9,454 nt of DNA. Origin: a bacterium HR36. Lineage in GTDB: Bacteria > Planctomycetota > Planctomycetia > Gemmatales > HRBIN36. Where the stretch lies: the NCBI GenBank assembly GCA_002898995.1, contig BEIM01000106.1, positions 1-9,454 on the forward strand. The letters run 5' to 3'. Of this stretch, positions 1 through 6,563 are shown piece after piece. The first letter of the stretch is position 1. Every line of letters starts with the position of its first letter. A program made the translations under genes and the position numbers. Under the pieces are notes generated by a model. It searched no databases, was not told the DNA's origin, and saw only the letters and a program-made list of their open reading frames with translations.

Positions 1-2
1 TG

Positions 3-1055
3 GGAGCTTGGCTGGACTTGATCGAACTGGGGCGTGATGTCGAGCACTGCACGCTCACTGGGCGCATCGAACCTGCAGGAGTACGTGTACGGGCTGCGCT
101 GCAACTTCGCTCCGAATCCGCTTTAGCACGGGCGCTTGCCCAGACCCAAGCAGCTGACGCAGCGACTCTTGACCGCCTGCCTGAAGGTCTCATGTTCTAT
201 GGCATGCTGCGGGCGGAATTGGGGCTGGAACCCTTCCTCCGCCGATATCATCAGGTGATTCGCCAAGCCCAGGGACGCTTACCCGCAAAGTCCGCTCAAC
301 TGGAACGTCTCCTGGCCGACACCGCTTCGAAACTGCTTGACAGCCAACTGCAACGGCTGATTTGGGCATTTGACCTGCGCTTTCGCGGCGTGGTAATCCT
401 CGAAGCGCAAAAGCCGGAAGTTGCGCGGCAGGCGCTGCTGCCTTGCCTGGAAGCGCTGCTGCGAGACCTGGCGCAAGCAGCACCGAAAAATACTGTCCAG
501 TTCCAACTACAGGCCAATGCCGGCAAGATCCTCGACCGCGATGCCAGTCGGATTGATCTGGAAATCGAGTGGGGCCGACTGGCCGGCGTGCACGGCCATG
601 CCAGCGATGCCGAGGAAGCATTTCTGCGCCACTTGTTCGGCACTCAGTGGACGCTATGGGTGCTGGCCGATGAGCGCGGCGTTTTCTTGATAAGCGCCCG
701 TGATCGAAATGAAGCGGAACGTTGGCTCAAGAATTATCGCGACGGCGTCGTGTCCGCTGACAACGCCACTCTCCGCAGCCATCGGCGACCGCTCGGCGAT
801 TCGCTGCATGGCCTGGCTGTGTTGCAGTTCAATGGTTTCTGGCGGCATGTCCTGGAAGGCGTCGAAAAGGCGGCAGCCATGCAAGGGCTTGGCAACCTCA
901 TTCCTCGAGATGCTTTCCCTGAAACAAAGCCAGCTTTCTTCAGTCTGGGCGTTCGTGCTCTTTCCAACGGTCTAGAGCTGGAACTGTGGGCGCCGAACGA
1001 ATCCGTTAGTGAACTCAACCGCCTCTTCATTCTTGTAGTGCACGGTTTGTTCTGA
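3..1055 (+). CDS. Hypothetical protein, 5'-truncated by the window edge
   Basis: This frame is open to the left edge and reads G-A-W-L-D before a TTG codon at 18. The TTG has no ribosome site, so the true start is probably outside the window. About 350 residues are visible and the frame ends in TGA. I do not recognise the family. The visible part is a soluble-looking mix of helices and strands with no membrane segment. The first visible part (RIEPAGVRVRAALQLRSES) looks like a pair of beta strands, and a helical stretch rich in Leu, Ala and Arg follows (about residues 50-160). A strand-helix unit (WTLWVLADERGVFLISARD, then NEAERWL) follows, and near the end is another strand, LGVRALSNGLELELWAP. 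The pattern resembles large secreted planctomycete hypotheticals, but that is inference. No function can be assigned. The gene lies about 210 bases upstream of the zinc-ribbon gene on the same strand. Confidence 0.75.
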   Translation, partial: GAWLDLIELGRDVEHCTLTGRIEPAGVRVRAALQLRSESALARALAQTQAADAATLDRLPEGLMFYGMLRAELGLEPFLRRYHQVIRQAQGRLPAKSAQLERLLADTASKLLDSQLQRLIWAFDLRFRGVVILEAQKPEVARQALLPCLEALLRDLAQAAPKNTVQFQLQANAGKILDRDASRIDLEIEWGRLAGVHGHASDAEEAFLRHLFGTQWTLWVLADERGVFLISARDRNEAERWLKNYRDGVVSADNATLRSHRRPLGDSLHGLAVLQFNGFWRHVLEGVEKAAAMQGLGNLIPRDAFPETKPAFFSLGVRALSNGLELELWAPNESVSELNRLFILVVHGLF

Positions 1056-1267
1056 CCGCCAAGCTTCCGCCCTGCTGGGCCTGTCCAAAATGACTGCGGG
1101 CTGGTAGCATATTGTGTCCCAGCGCCGCAAAATGCTTGGGGCTTGCTTCTGTCCTGTACCTCGCGATGCGGCGAAGATTTCACGCTGCCAGTATCCAACC
1201 GCTTCCTGAGCGATATCAATGAAGGATTTTGTCCTACGGCGCGGGCAAATTCGGAAAGGAAAATACC

Positions 1268-1399
1268 ATGCAAACACGACCCCGCACGAAACGTAAGAAA
1301 CGGCTGCGTCAGCGCCGCTGCCCCAAATGCGGCAAACTTCTGCCCACACGTGCCAAGCGCTGCAAAACCTGCCATTTCCCCGCTCCGAAAATCAAATAA
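1268..1399 (+). CDS. Small basic zinc-ribbon protein, 43 aa
   Basis: An ATG at 1268 opens a 43-codon frame ending in TAA. A Shine-Dalgarno-like AAAGGA at 1255-1260 lies 7 bases upstream. Residues 1-17 are extremely basic (MQTRPRTKRKKRLRQRR). Two zinc knuckles follow, C18-P-K-C21 and C32-K-T-C35, giving C-x2-C-x10-C-x2-C. This is the spacing of a compact one-zinc ribbon. A short basic tail ends PAPKIK. The combination of a cationic arm and a zinc ribbon is typical of proteins that bind rRNA, mRNA or DNA; small ribosomal proteins such as L40e, L32 and L33 have comparable layouts. That role is inferred, and I do not recognise a named family. The four well-placed cysteines and the ribosome site make a chance frame unlikely. 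A terminator-like hairpin lies downstream at 1627-1666. Confidence 0.75.
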   Translation: MQTRPRTKRKKRLRQRRCPKCGKLLPTRAKRCKTCHFPAPKIK

Positions 1400-1451
1400 G
1401 CGCGCTCGCCAACCGCATAGCCGCTGCTTTGTCCGCGCGAAGATGCGGATT

Positions 1452-1470
1452 GGAGCTACTTCGTAGCCCC
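1452..1470 (+). other. Short hairpin 52 bases after the zinc-ribbon stop
   Basis: GGAGCTAC at 1452-1459 pairs with GTAGCCCC at 1463-1470 around a TTC loop. This gives eight positions with one A/C mismatch. No T-run follows, so it is not a standard intrinsic terminator. It may be an RNA 3'-end or stability element, or chance. Confidence 0.3.
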
Positions 1471-1626
1471 TCTCGAGATCGGTTGGCTGGCATTGGTGCG
1501 GTTTTCGGCCAGCTCTGCCGTCTTGTGCTGGTGTTGTGAATCTTGGAAGCACCACTGTTATTCTTGAGGGCGCAGACTTGCACCTTGGCCCTTCCATGCC
1601 GTATGAGTGCCGCAGAACGAAAACTG

Positions 1627-1666
1627 GCGGTGGCTCCGGCGATCCGCCTTCACCGCGGCGTTTTTT
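1627..1666. terminator. Probable bidirectional intrinsic terminator
   Basis: GCGGTG at 1627-1632 is complementary to CACCGC at 1651-1656. An alternative shorter hairpin pairs CCGC 1644-1647 with GCGG 1655-1658. On the + strand six T residues begin at 1661, four bases after the stem. On the - strand the same stem is followed after three bases by TTTT (AAAA at 1620-1623 on +). The site lies between two convergent genes, where a shared terminator is expected. The loop is long (18 bases) but contains further pairing options such as GGC with GCC. Confidence 0.5.
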
Positions 1667-1824
1667 CTACCGTGTGCTAAAGCCCATGCTGGTGCAAAAC
1701 AGCTAGCACCCACCGTCTCTGCTGTGTGACCGCTTGCCCAGAGGCTGCCGACTGGCGAGCGAATGGCGCTAAGCGGGAGCGATTCTCGGCGTTAGAGCGG
1801 AAGCCTGATGCAGCTAACCGAGTG

Positions 1825-2802
1825 TTACAGCGGGGTTATTTCCTGGATGAGCTTGCGCAATTCGAGGGCGTGACGTGGGATGGCCTTCATGGGTTCTTCG
1901 GCTGCCTCGTATTCGAGCACGACATAGCCCCGATAGCCGACACCGCGCAGGAGGTTGAGGATTTTCTTCAGATCGGCGGGCTCGGCGGGGAGGCGTTTGC
2001 CTCCACGGGAGCGGCTAATCTCGGTTTTCACCTGGCAGACCACGGCGTACGGCGCGATCTGCGCCAGTTCGGCATACGGATCTTCGCCGTGGAAGTTGCC
2101 GGTGTCGAGATTGACGCCGAAATAGTCATGTTTCACCGCCTGGACGATCGCCAGAATTTGCTGGGGCGTGCTCGTGATGCCACCGTGGTTCTCCAGCGCC
2201 AAATAAATGCCATAGCGAGCCGCGTGGTCGCAACACTCCTGAATGGCTTCGATGCAACGGCGGCGGGCGTTTTCTTCCGTGTCACCTTTGGGCACACTGC
2301 CGGCAAAAATGCGGAGGGTTTTCCCGCCTAAAAGGGAATAGCGTTCGATCCAGGCCTTGACATCGGCAATCTGCTTCTTGAGGGCCTGCGGGTCAGCCAC
2401 GCAGAAATTGTTGCCCACGGCACCACCGCTGACGTCCAGCCCCAAGCGCGTGCAACGGCCTTTGAGTTTGGCGAGGAAGGCAGCCGAGGTGTCTTTGAAG
2501 TAATATGCTGTGGGTTCGATGGCTTCGAAGCCCCATTGGGCCGCGAGGTCGGCAAAGTCTTCCAGCGTAATCGCTGGCTGGCGTTTCCCGGCAAAGTGGT
2601 CGCGGAGACTGTAACCCGCCAAGCTGAGGCGGAAATGAGGTTTGCCGAGCCGTTGAATTGGCTCGATGGCGTGAGCGGAAGACATCAGCGCCGTCTGCTT
2701 CCCCAGCGCAGCGGTTACGAGACCCGCGGCTGTCAGGAATTGCCGGCGGCTCATCCGTAAAGGCAGGGCAAACTCCGAGGTCAGCGCACCAGGCGAGGGC
2801 AT
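1825..2802 (-). CDS. Tat-exported sugar phosphate isomerase/epimerase-like protein (xylose isomerase-like TIM barrel)
   Basis: The protein has 325 residues and belongs to the xylose isomerase-like/AP endonuclease 2 TIM-barrel superfamily. Family members isomerise or epimerise sugars and related polyols with a divalent metal; the substrate here is unknown. A twin-arginine signal, SRRQFLTAAGLVTAALG (Arg19-Arg20), lies at the N-terminus, so export by Tat is predicted. The barrel starts near residue 57 (FRLSLAGYSLRD). Likely metal ligands or active-site residues are E204 and H206 (ALENHGG), D233 and H238 (NLDTGNFHGED), K259/E261 (CQVKTEIS) and E297 (VVLEYE). The start at 2802 is preferred because AAGGAG lies 7 bases upstream; the inner ATG (residue 17) lacks a close ribosome site and would leave a very short region before the twin arginine. 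The gene is transcribed alone, divergent from the small membrane-protein gene and convergent with the zinc-ribbon gene. Planctomycetes carry many such exported barrels, often tied to carbohydrate use. Confidence 0.88.
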   Translation of the reverse strand: MPSPGALTSEFALPLRMSRRQFLTAAGLVTAALGKQTALMSSAHAIEPIQRLGKPHFRLSLAGYSLRDHFAGKRQPAITLEDFADLAAQWGFEAIEPTAYYFKDTSAAFLAKLKGRCTRLGLDVSGGAVGNNFCVADPQALKKQIADVKAWIERYSLLGGKTLRIFAGSVPKGDTEENARRRCIEAIQECCDHAARYGIYLALENHGGITSTPQQILAIVQAVKHDYFGVNLDTGNFHGEDPYAELAQIAPYAVVCQVKTEISRSRGGKRLPAEPADLKKILNLLRGVGYRGYVVLEYEAAEEPMKAIPRHALELRKLIQEITPL

Positions 2803-2955
2803 GTTCGCACTCCTTTTTCGGGAAAAGGGGAAAGCCGGGCTTTAGAATAGCAGCGATCCTGTGTGCAGCCTAGGGCTGACGTTCGCTAACGCCAGGTGGA
2901 CTGGGATCGCTGGGTGGCTTCGAGTGGGACCCTACTTCGACATACTAGCAGCAGA

Positions 2956-3435
2956 ATGAAAGCGGCCATAGCTGCGTGGACACAAGGGCAGGTATCGGCC
3001 TGGGCCCGGGACATCTTTCTGGGCCTAGTAGTCTTTGCTGTTTCGTTTGTGGTGAGCCTGGCCTTTGTGGTGTGGGTTATTCTCCGGTTGCCCGTGGACT
3101 ACTTCCGGGATCCCCCTGAACCTAGTGCGCCGGTGCAAGGTTGGCTGCCGACTGCGTTTCTCATCGCGTTGCTGCGGAACGTGCTGGGATTGGTGCTGGT
3201 AGCGGTGGGAGTAATTCTGTCGCTGCCTGGTGTCCCGGGACAGGGGTTGTTGACGATCATCCTGGGTCTGATGTTGATGCAATTTCCCGGGAAGCGTTAT
3301 TTGGAAAAACGGATTTTGGCGCGGCCACGAATTCTGGCCATGCTCAATCGCATTCGAGAACGTTACGGCTGCGAGCCGCTCCTACCACCTCAGAAATCTG
3401 AGCATACACAAAAAGATGAACCAGCGCCGCGCTGA
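2956..3435 (+). CDS. Small multi-pass inner-membrane protein
   Basis: From the ATG at 2956 the protein has 159 residues. Hydrophobic helices are at about 21-44 (FLGLVVFAVS onward), 67-90 (ending LVAVGVILSL) and 98-110 (LLTIILGLMLMQF). A conserved-looking PGVPGQG turn (91-97) joins the last two. The second half, with its Pro-Gly turn and short following helix, resembles PGPGW-type small membrane proteins (family assignment tentative). A basic amphipathic segment (PGKRYLEKRILARPRIL) and a charged, Lys/Glu-rich tail follow, probably cytoplasmic. A GTG at 2896 in the same frame would add 20 residues. Neither start has a clear ribosome site; the ATG is preferred because the extension adds nothing family-like. 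No catalytic motif is visible and the function is unknown. Confidence 0.75.
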   Translation: MKAAIAAWTQGQVSAWARDIFLGLVVFAVSFVVSLAFVVWVILRLPVDYFRDPPEPSAPVQGWLPTAFLIALLRNVLGLVLVAVGVILSLPGVPGQGLLTIILGLMLMQFPGKRYLEKRILARPRILAMLNRIRERYGCEPLLPPQKSEHTQKDEPAPR

Positions 3436-3496
3436 GCGCAGTAGCTTGTCGCTGGGTTAACCGAAGCATGAAATGGATGGCAATGCTGCAGCAAGC

Positions 3497-3553
3497 CCAC
3501 ACTTGCTGGCTGCCAGGTGGAAGCCTGCCTCTAGCTCCACATTTGCTGGTGGC
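3497..3553. repeat. Imperfect direct repeat, period about 40 bases
   Basis: CCACACTTGCTGGCTGCC at 3497-3514 recurs as CCACATTTGCTGGTGGCC from 3537, in the gap upstream of nnrD. The copies share most positions. With only two copies this may be chance or a small tandem duplication; no function is evident. Confidence 0.35.
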
Positions 3554-3658
3554 CTCGGCTATCGGAAGCCGCTTGCTCGCTGTAGCGGGTGAGCCGGGCA
3601 CGGTGTGCACTCGCTGCCTAGGATGGGCCGAGAAGAAGTACTGAGGAGTGAAGCCAGC

Positions 3659-4567
3659 ATGGAGATCGTAACCAGTCTGCCGTTGCTGCCGCCCAGACCT
3701 GCGGACAGCCACAAGGGGACGTTCGGCCGCGTGCTCATTGTGGCGGGAAGTCGCGGGATGAGCGGGGCGGCCGTATTATGTGGACTGGGAGCATTGCGCG
3801 GCGGCGCTGGGCTGGTGCAAGTGGCAACGCCGGCGGACATTCAGCCAGTGGTGGCGGCGGCGAATCCGTGTTACCTGACTGCTGCTCTCCCACAGGATGA
3901 GCAGGGCCGGCTTTGTTACCAAGCCTGGGAAACGATTCTCGAGCTGGCACGCGTTGCCACCGTAGTGGCGGCGGGGCCAGGTTGGGGACAGAGCGTCGGC
4001 CTGCAGCATTTAGCAGCGCGATTAGTGCGGGAACTGCCCAGACCACTGGTGCTCGACGCCGATGCTTTGAATAACCTGGCGCAGGCAGGTCTGGCCTGGC
4101 TGGAAAACGCCCCCGCGGTGCGTATTCTGACGCCGCATCCCGGAGAGTTCGCTCGCTTACTGGGTCTCTCCACAGCCCAGGTGCAAACGCAAAGGGAGGA
4201 GTTAGCCGCTGCCTTCGCCCGGCAACATCGTCTTATCGTTGTGCTGAAGGGGCATGGCACAGTGGTGAGCGACGGGGAACGACTTTACCGCAACCACACC
4301 GGCAATCCAGGAATGGCCACCGGGGGTACTGGGGACGTGCTGACCGGGCTGCTGGCTGCACTCTTGGCCCAGCGGCTCGAACCGTTTACTGCCGCGCAGC
4401 TGGCCGTTTTCCTACACGGTCGTGCGGGAGATCTGGCCCGCGATGCGAAAGGAGAAATCGGACTCACCGCCAGCGATGTCGCCGATTTTTTGCCGTGGGC
4501 TATTCGTCAGTGCATCGCCCGGCTCATCCCGACGGCGGAGCGCGACACTCGCGATGCGGGCAACTGA
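3659..4567 (+). CDS. nnrD: ADP-dependent NAD(P)H-hydrate dehydratase (YjeF C-terminal, ribokinase-like)
   Basis: This 302-residue cytosolic enzyme removes water from damaged S-NAD(P)HX using ADP, restoring NAD(P)H. Visible motifs are KGTFGRVLIVAGSRGMSGAA (19-38), GGAGLVQVATP (48-58), the DADALN segment (133-138), TPHPGEF (158-164), LKGHGTVV (196-203) and the nucleotide-binding GNPGMATGGTGDVLTG (215-230), which contains the expected catalytic Asp226. The length suits the dehydratase domain alone. The N-terminal epimerase half (YjeF_N) found in fused NnrED proteins is absent, so the epimerase must be encoded elsewhere. The ATG at 3659 is chosen over an upstream in-frame GTG (3605) because GAGGAG lies 10 bases before it and the protein then starts at family-like sequence. 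A hairpin begins 2 bases after the stop. Neighbouring genes show no link to cofactor repair. Confidence 0.93.
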   Translation: MEIVTSLPLLPPRPADSHKGTFGRVLIVAGSRGMSGAAVLCGLGALRGGAGLVQVATPADIQPVVAAANPCYLTAALPQDEQGRLCYQAWETILELARVATVVAAGPGWGQSVGLQHLAARLVRELPRPLVLDADALNNLAQAGLAWLENAPAVRILTPHPGEFARLLGLSTAQVQTQREELAAAFARQHRLIVVLKGHGTVVSDGERLYRNHTGNPGMATGGTGDVLTGLLAALLAQRLEPFTAAQLAVFLHGRAGDLARDAKGEIGLTASDVADFLPWAIRQCIARLIPTAERDTRDAGN

Positions 4568-4568
4568 G

Positions 4569-4601
4569 TTACCGGCGTTTTTGCGAGCCAACGAGCGGTA
4601 A
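4569..4601 (+). terminator. Hairpin directly after nnrD, terminator-like without T-run
   Basis: TTACCG at 4569-4574 pairs with CGGTAA at 4596-4601. Inside it CGTT 4576-4579 pairs with AACG 4590-4593, leaving a 10-base loop. It begins 2 bases after the nnrD stop codon. No T-run follows, so it may be a weak terminator or a transcript-end stabiliser. Confidence 0.4.
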
Positions 4602-4681
4602 GTTATCCAGTCCAAGTCCCTGCAATCTCGGGGCTGCCGCACGCATGTTGTTGGGCACAGCCTTCACCTTTTCGCCAGCTT

Positions 4682-4708
4682 AGCCCAGGGCGTTCCAAGC
4701 TCTGGGCT
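4682..4708. other. 7-bp inverted repeat upstream of the DUF1549 gene
   Basis: AGCCCAG at 4682-4688 and CTGGGCT at 4702-4708 are perfect complements around 13 bases. A further CTGGGC copy follows directly. The element lies about 130 bases before the DUF1549/DUF1553 start. It could be an operator, a leader hairpin or part of the nnrD 3' end. Confidence 0.3.
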
Positions 4709-4836
4709 CTGGGCAATTGCAAGGCAGATGTGAAAGTTTTGTGGGAGTTTGTCATGCTGGCGCCTGGCTGGGTTCCGGAACTTCCGCTGTCCCAGGGTGT
4801 TGTTAACTTTGGAGGTCCTAGCTGGAGGATTGGCCG

Positions 4837-6444
4837 ATGGCGCAAACGCGGTGGAACATGCGAAAGCTCGCTATCGCGACGCTCTGCGTTCTGGTAACGG
4901 CAGCCTGGACGGCAATGGGCGAGGTCAAGAGCCAAACTGCTCAGCAACGCGTGGCTCGCGCTGCAGCGCTGGACACCGCTCAGGTAGTGCAGCGGATTGA
5001 CTCGATCATCTATGACTACCTGGCTGCGGAGAAAGTCAAGCCGTCCGGCCCGGCGAGCGATGCGGACTTTCTGCGGCGTGTTTACCTCGATATCACCGGC
5101 AGGATCCCGACGGCAGAACAGGCGGCCGCTTTTCTCGACAGCCGCGATCCCGACAAGCGGGCCAAGCTGATCGAGCAGCTGTTGGCCAGCCCCGAATATG
5201 GCCGGCACTTTGCCGATGAGTGGGTGCGTTTGCTCGTGCCGCGCAATTCCGATAACCGCGCCCTGCGGACACAGCCCCTATTTGATTGGCTCGCGGAGCA
5301 ATTCAATCAGAACCGTCCCTGGAGCGAGATCGTCACCGCCCTGCTCACGGCCAAAGGTACGCAGCAGGAAAACCCTGCGGTTACTTACTTCCTGGCCAAC
5401 CAGAACCTCGACCAGATCACCAATTCCGTGTGTCGACTGTTTCTGGGCAATCAGTTGCAATGCGCTCAGTGCCACAACCACCCGTTCACCAACTGGAAGC
5501 AGAACGATTACTGGGCATTCGCCGCATTTTTCTCGAAGGTGCGGGCGGATAACACCGTGCGAGCAGCGAAGCTCGGCAACAGCCCTGGGGTGACGGAAAT
5601 GGCTCGTTTCTTGGGCCGGCGGCCAAATTTACCCGAATCCTACAAGGCGTTGCCTCCGAAATTCCTAGCCGGCGAATCGCCGCAATTGCGCCCGGATGAA
5701 CCTTATCGGCCCGTGCTGGCGGGGTGGCTAACGGCTCCTGAGAATCCTTACTTCGCCCGGGCTACTGTGAATCGCTGGTGGGCCAAATTTTTCGGCCGCG
5801 GTCTGGTCAATACTGTGGACGACATGCACCAGGACAATCCGCCCGTTTATCCTGAGCTTTTGGAGTTGCTGGCGCAGCAATTTGTCGGCCACAATTTCGA
5901 CCTGAAATGGCTGGTGCGCACCATTACCAGCACGCAGGCTTACCAGCGCAGCAGTCAACCGGCCGGCGACCGACCTGCTGATCCCACACTGTTCGCCCAG
6001 ATGCCGGTCAAACCCATGACGCCTGCTCAGCTGTTTGATGCGTTGGCCCAGGTAGTCGGGTTTAATCGCAACCTGACCGTGCGTAAGCCGGCCGTCGGCG
6101 CTAAGCCTGGCTTCAATATCCGCGAGGCGTTTATCCTCGCGTTCAGTGGCGACGAGGCGGCCGATCCGCTTGATTACCAGGCGGGCATTCCCCATGCGCT
6201 GCGCCTGATGAATTCGCAGATGACTAACGCGGAAGGGCTGGTCTTGCAGGAGGCTTTACGGCGCGGCAAGACGCCTGAAGAGATCCTGGACTGGCTTTAC
6301 CTAGGCATGTTATCGCGTCGGCCGACGGAACAAGAACGGCAACGGTTCCTCGCTTACGTCGGGCAGCGCCAGTATGCCCGCAACGCCTGGGCCGACATCT
6401 TCTGGGCACTCTTGAACTCGAGTGAATTCGTCCTGACGCGGTAA
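4837..6444 (+). CDS. Secreted DUF1549/DUF1553 protein with CxxCH motif
   Basis: The protein has 535 residues and a Sec-type signal (hydrophobic LAIATLCVLVTAAWTAMG at 11-28 after basic residues). The DUF1549 part runs roughly from 50 to 235. It has the family start IDSIIYDYL, then DFLRRVYLDITGRIP (77-91), ASPEYGRHFADEWV (117-130) and QLQCAQCHNHPFTNW (206-220). The last contains C209-x-x-C212-H213, a covalent-haem-type motif. DUF1553 spans about 290-520, with AGWLTAPENPYFARATVNRWW (295-315), GHNFDLKWLVRTITSTQAYQRS (351-372) and a C-terminal LNSSEFVLTR. Such proteins are abundant in planctomycetes and are often called planctomycete cytochromes, but their reaction is not established. This form is compact, lacking a separate cytochrome domain in front. 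GGAGG lies 8 bases before the ATG. The DUF1501 gene follows after 119 bases on the same strand, the usual pairing, so co-transcription is likely. Confidence 0.93.
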   Translation: MAQTRWNMRKLAIATLCVLVTAAWTAMGEVKSQTAQQRVARAAALDTAQVVQRIDSIIYDYLAAEKVKPSGPASDADFLRRVYLDITGRIPTAEQAAAFLDSRDPDKRAKLIEQLLASPEYGRHFADEWVRLLVPRNSDNRALRTQPLFDWLAEQFNQNRPWSEIVTALLTAKGTQQENPAVTYFLANQNLDQITNSVCRLFLGNQLQCAQCHNHPFTNWKQNDYWAFAAFFSKVRADNTVRAAKLGNSPGVTEMARFLGRRPNLPESYKALPPKFLAGESPQLRPDEPYRPVLAGWLTAPENPYFARATVNRWWAKFFGRGLVNTVDDMHQDNPPVYPELLELLAQQFVGHNFDLKWLVRTITSTQAYQRSSQPAGDRPADPTLFAQMPVKPMTPAQLFDALAQVVGFNRNLTVRKPAVGAKPGFNIREAFILAFSGDEAADPLDYQAGIPHALRLMNSQMTNAEGLVLQEALRRGKTPEEILDWLYLGMLSRRPTEQERQRFLAYVGQRQYARNAWADIFWALLNSSEFVLTR

Positions 6445-6455
6445 CCGACGCTGCT

Positions 6456-6490
6456 GGGCGGTGGGGTGACGCCGTGTTGCCCCGCCGCCC
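6456..6490 (+). other. Strong GC hairpin between the DUF1549 and DUF1501 genes
   Basis: GGGCGGTGGGG at 6456-6466 pairs with CCCCGCCGCCC at 6480-6490 over 11 positions, ten Watson-Crick and one G-U wobble, around a 13-base loop. It begins 11 bases after the stop of the upstream gene. There is no T-run, so it is not a classic terminator. In an operon it could protect the upstream message from 3' exonucleases or set unequal expression of the two genes. Confidence 0.5.
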
Positions 6491-6563
6491 GCTTGCCTTG
6501 GACAAATTCTGTGCCCCACTTTGCCACCCGCAATTCCCTCATTGGGCCAACGGAGGAAAACGC

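Larger units (their letters stand above)
1400..1824. other. Convergent intergenic region without a recognisable gene
   Basis: This gap of 425 bases separates the zinc-ribbon gene (+) from the sugar-isomerase-like gene (-), which converge on it. It holds a short hairpin at 1452-1470 and a terminator-like hairpin at 1627-1666. Short frames here lack ribosome sites and family-like sequence. I see no tRNA, tmRNA, SRP or RNase P signature. Because the main terminator is about 230 bases past the zinc-ribbon stop, a long 3' UTR or an unrecognised small RNA in 1400-1660 is possible. Confidence 0.5.

Noticed and set aside
734..1597. 287-codon open frame on the minus strand
   Set aside because: It crosses the first gene, the zinc-ribbon gene and the gap, with no domain or ribosome site; the + strand frames are better supported.
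1726..2331. 201-codon open frame on the plus strand
   Set aside because: It is antisense to the sugar isomerase-like gene, whose motifs and ribosome site are clear.
3469..3537. 22-codon frame in the gap before nnrD
   Set aside because: It has no ribosome site, no recognisable motif and overlaps the direct repeat; chance is the simplest explanation.
3605..3658. N-terminal extension of nnrD from GTG 3605
   Set aside because: The ATG at 3659 has a GAGGAG ribosome site, and the extension has no family-like residues.
6474..6563. N-terminal extension of DUF1501 from GTG 6474
   Set aside because: The ATG at 6564 has GGAGG and puts the twin-arginine motif at residues 9-10; the GTG lies in a hairpin loop.
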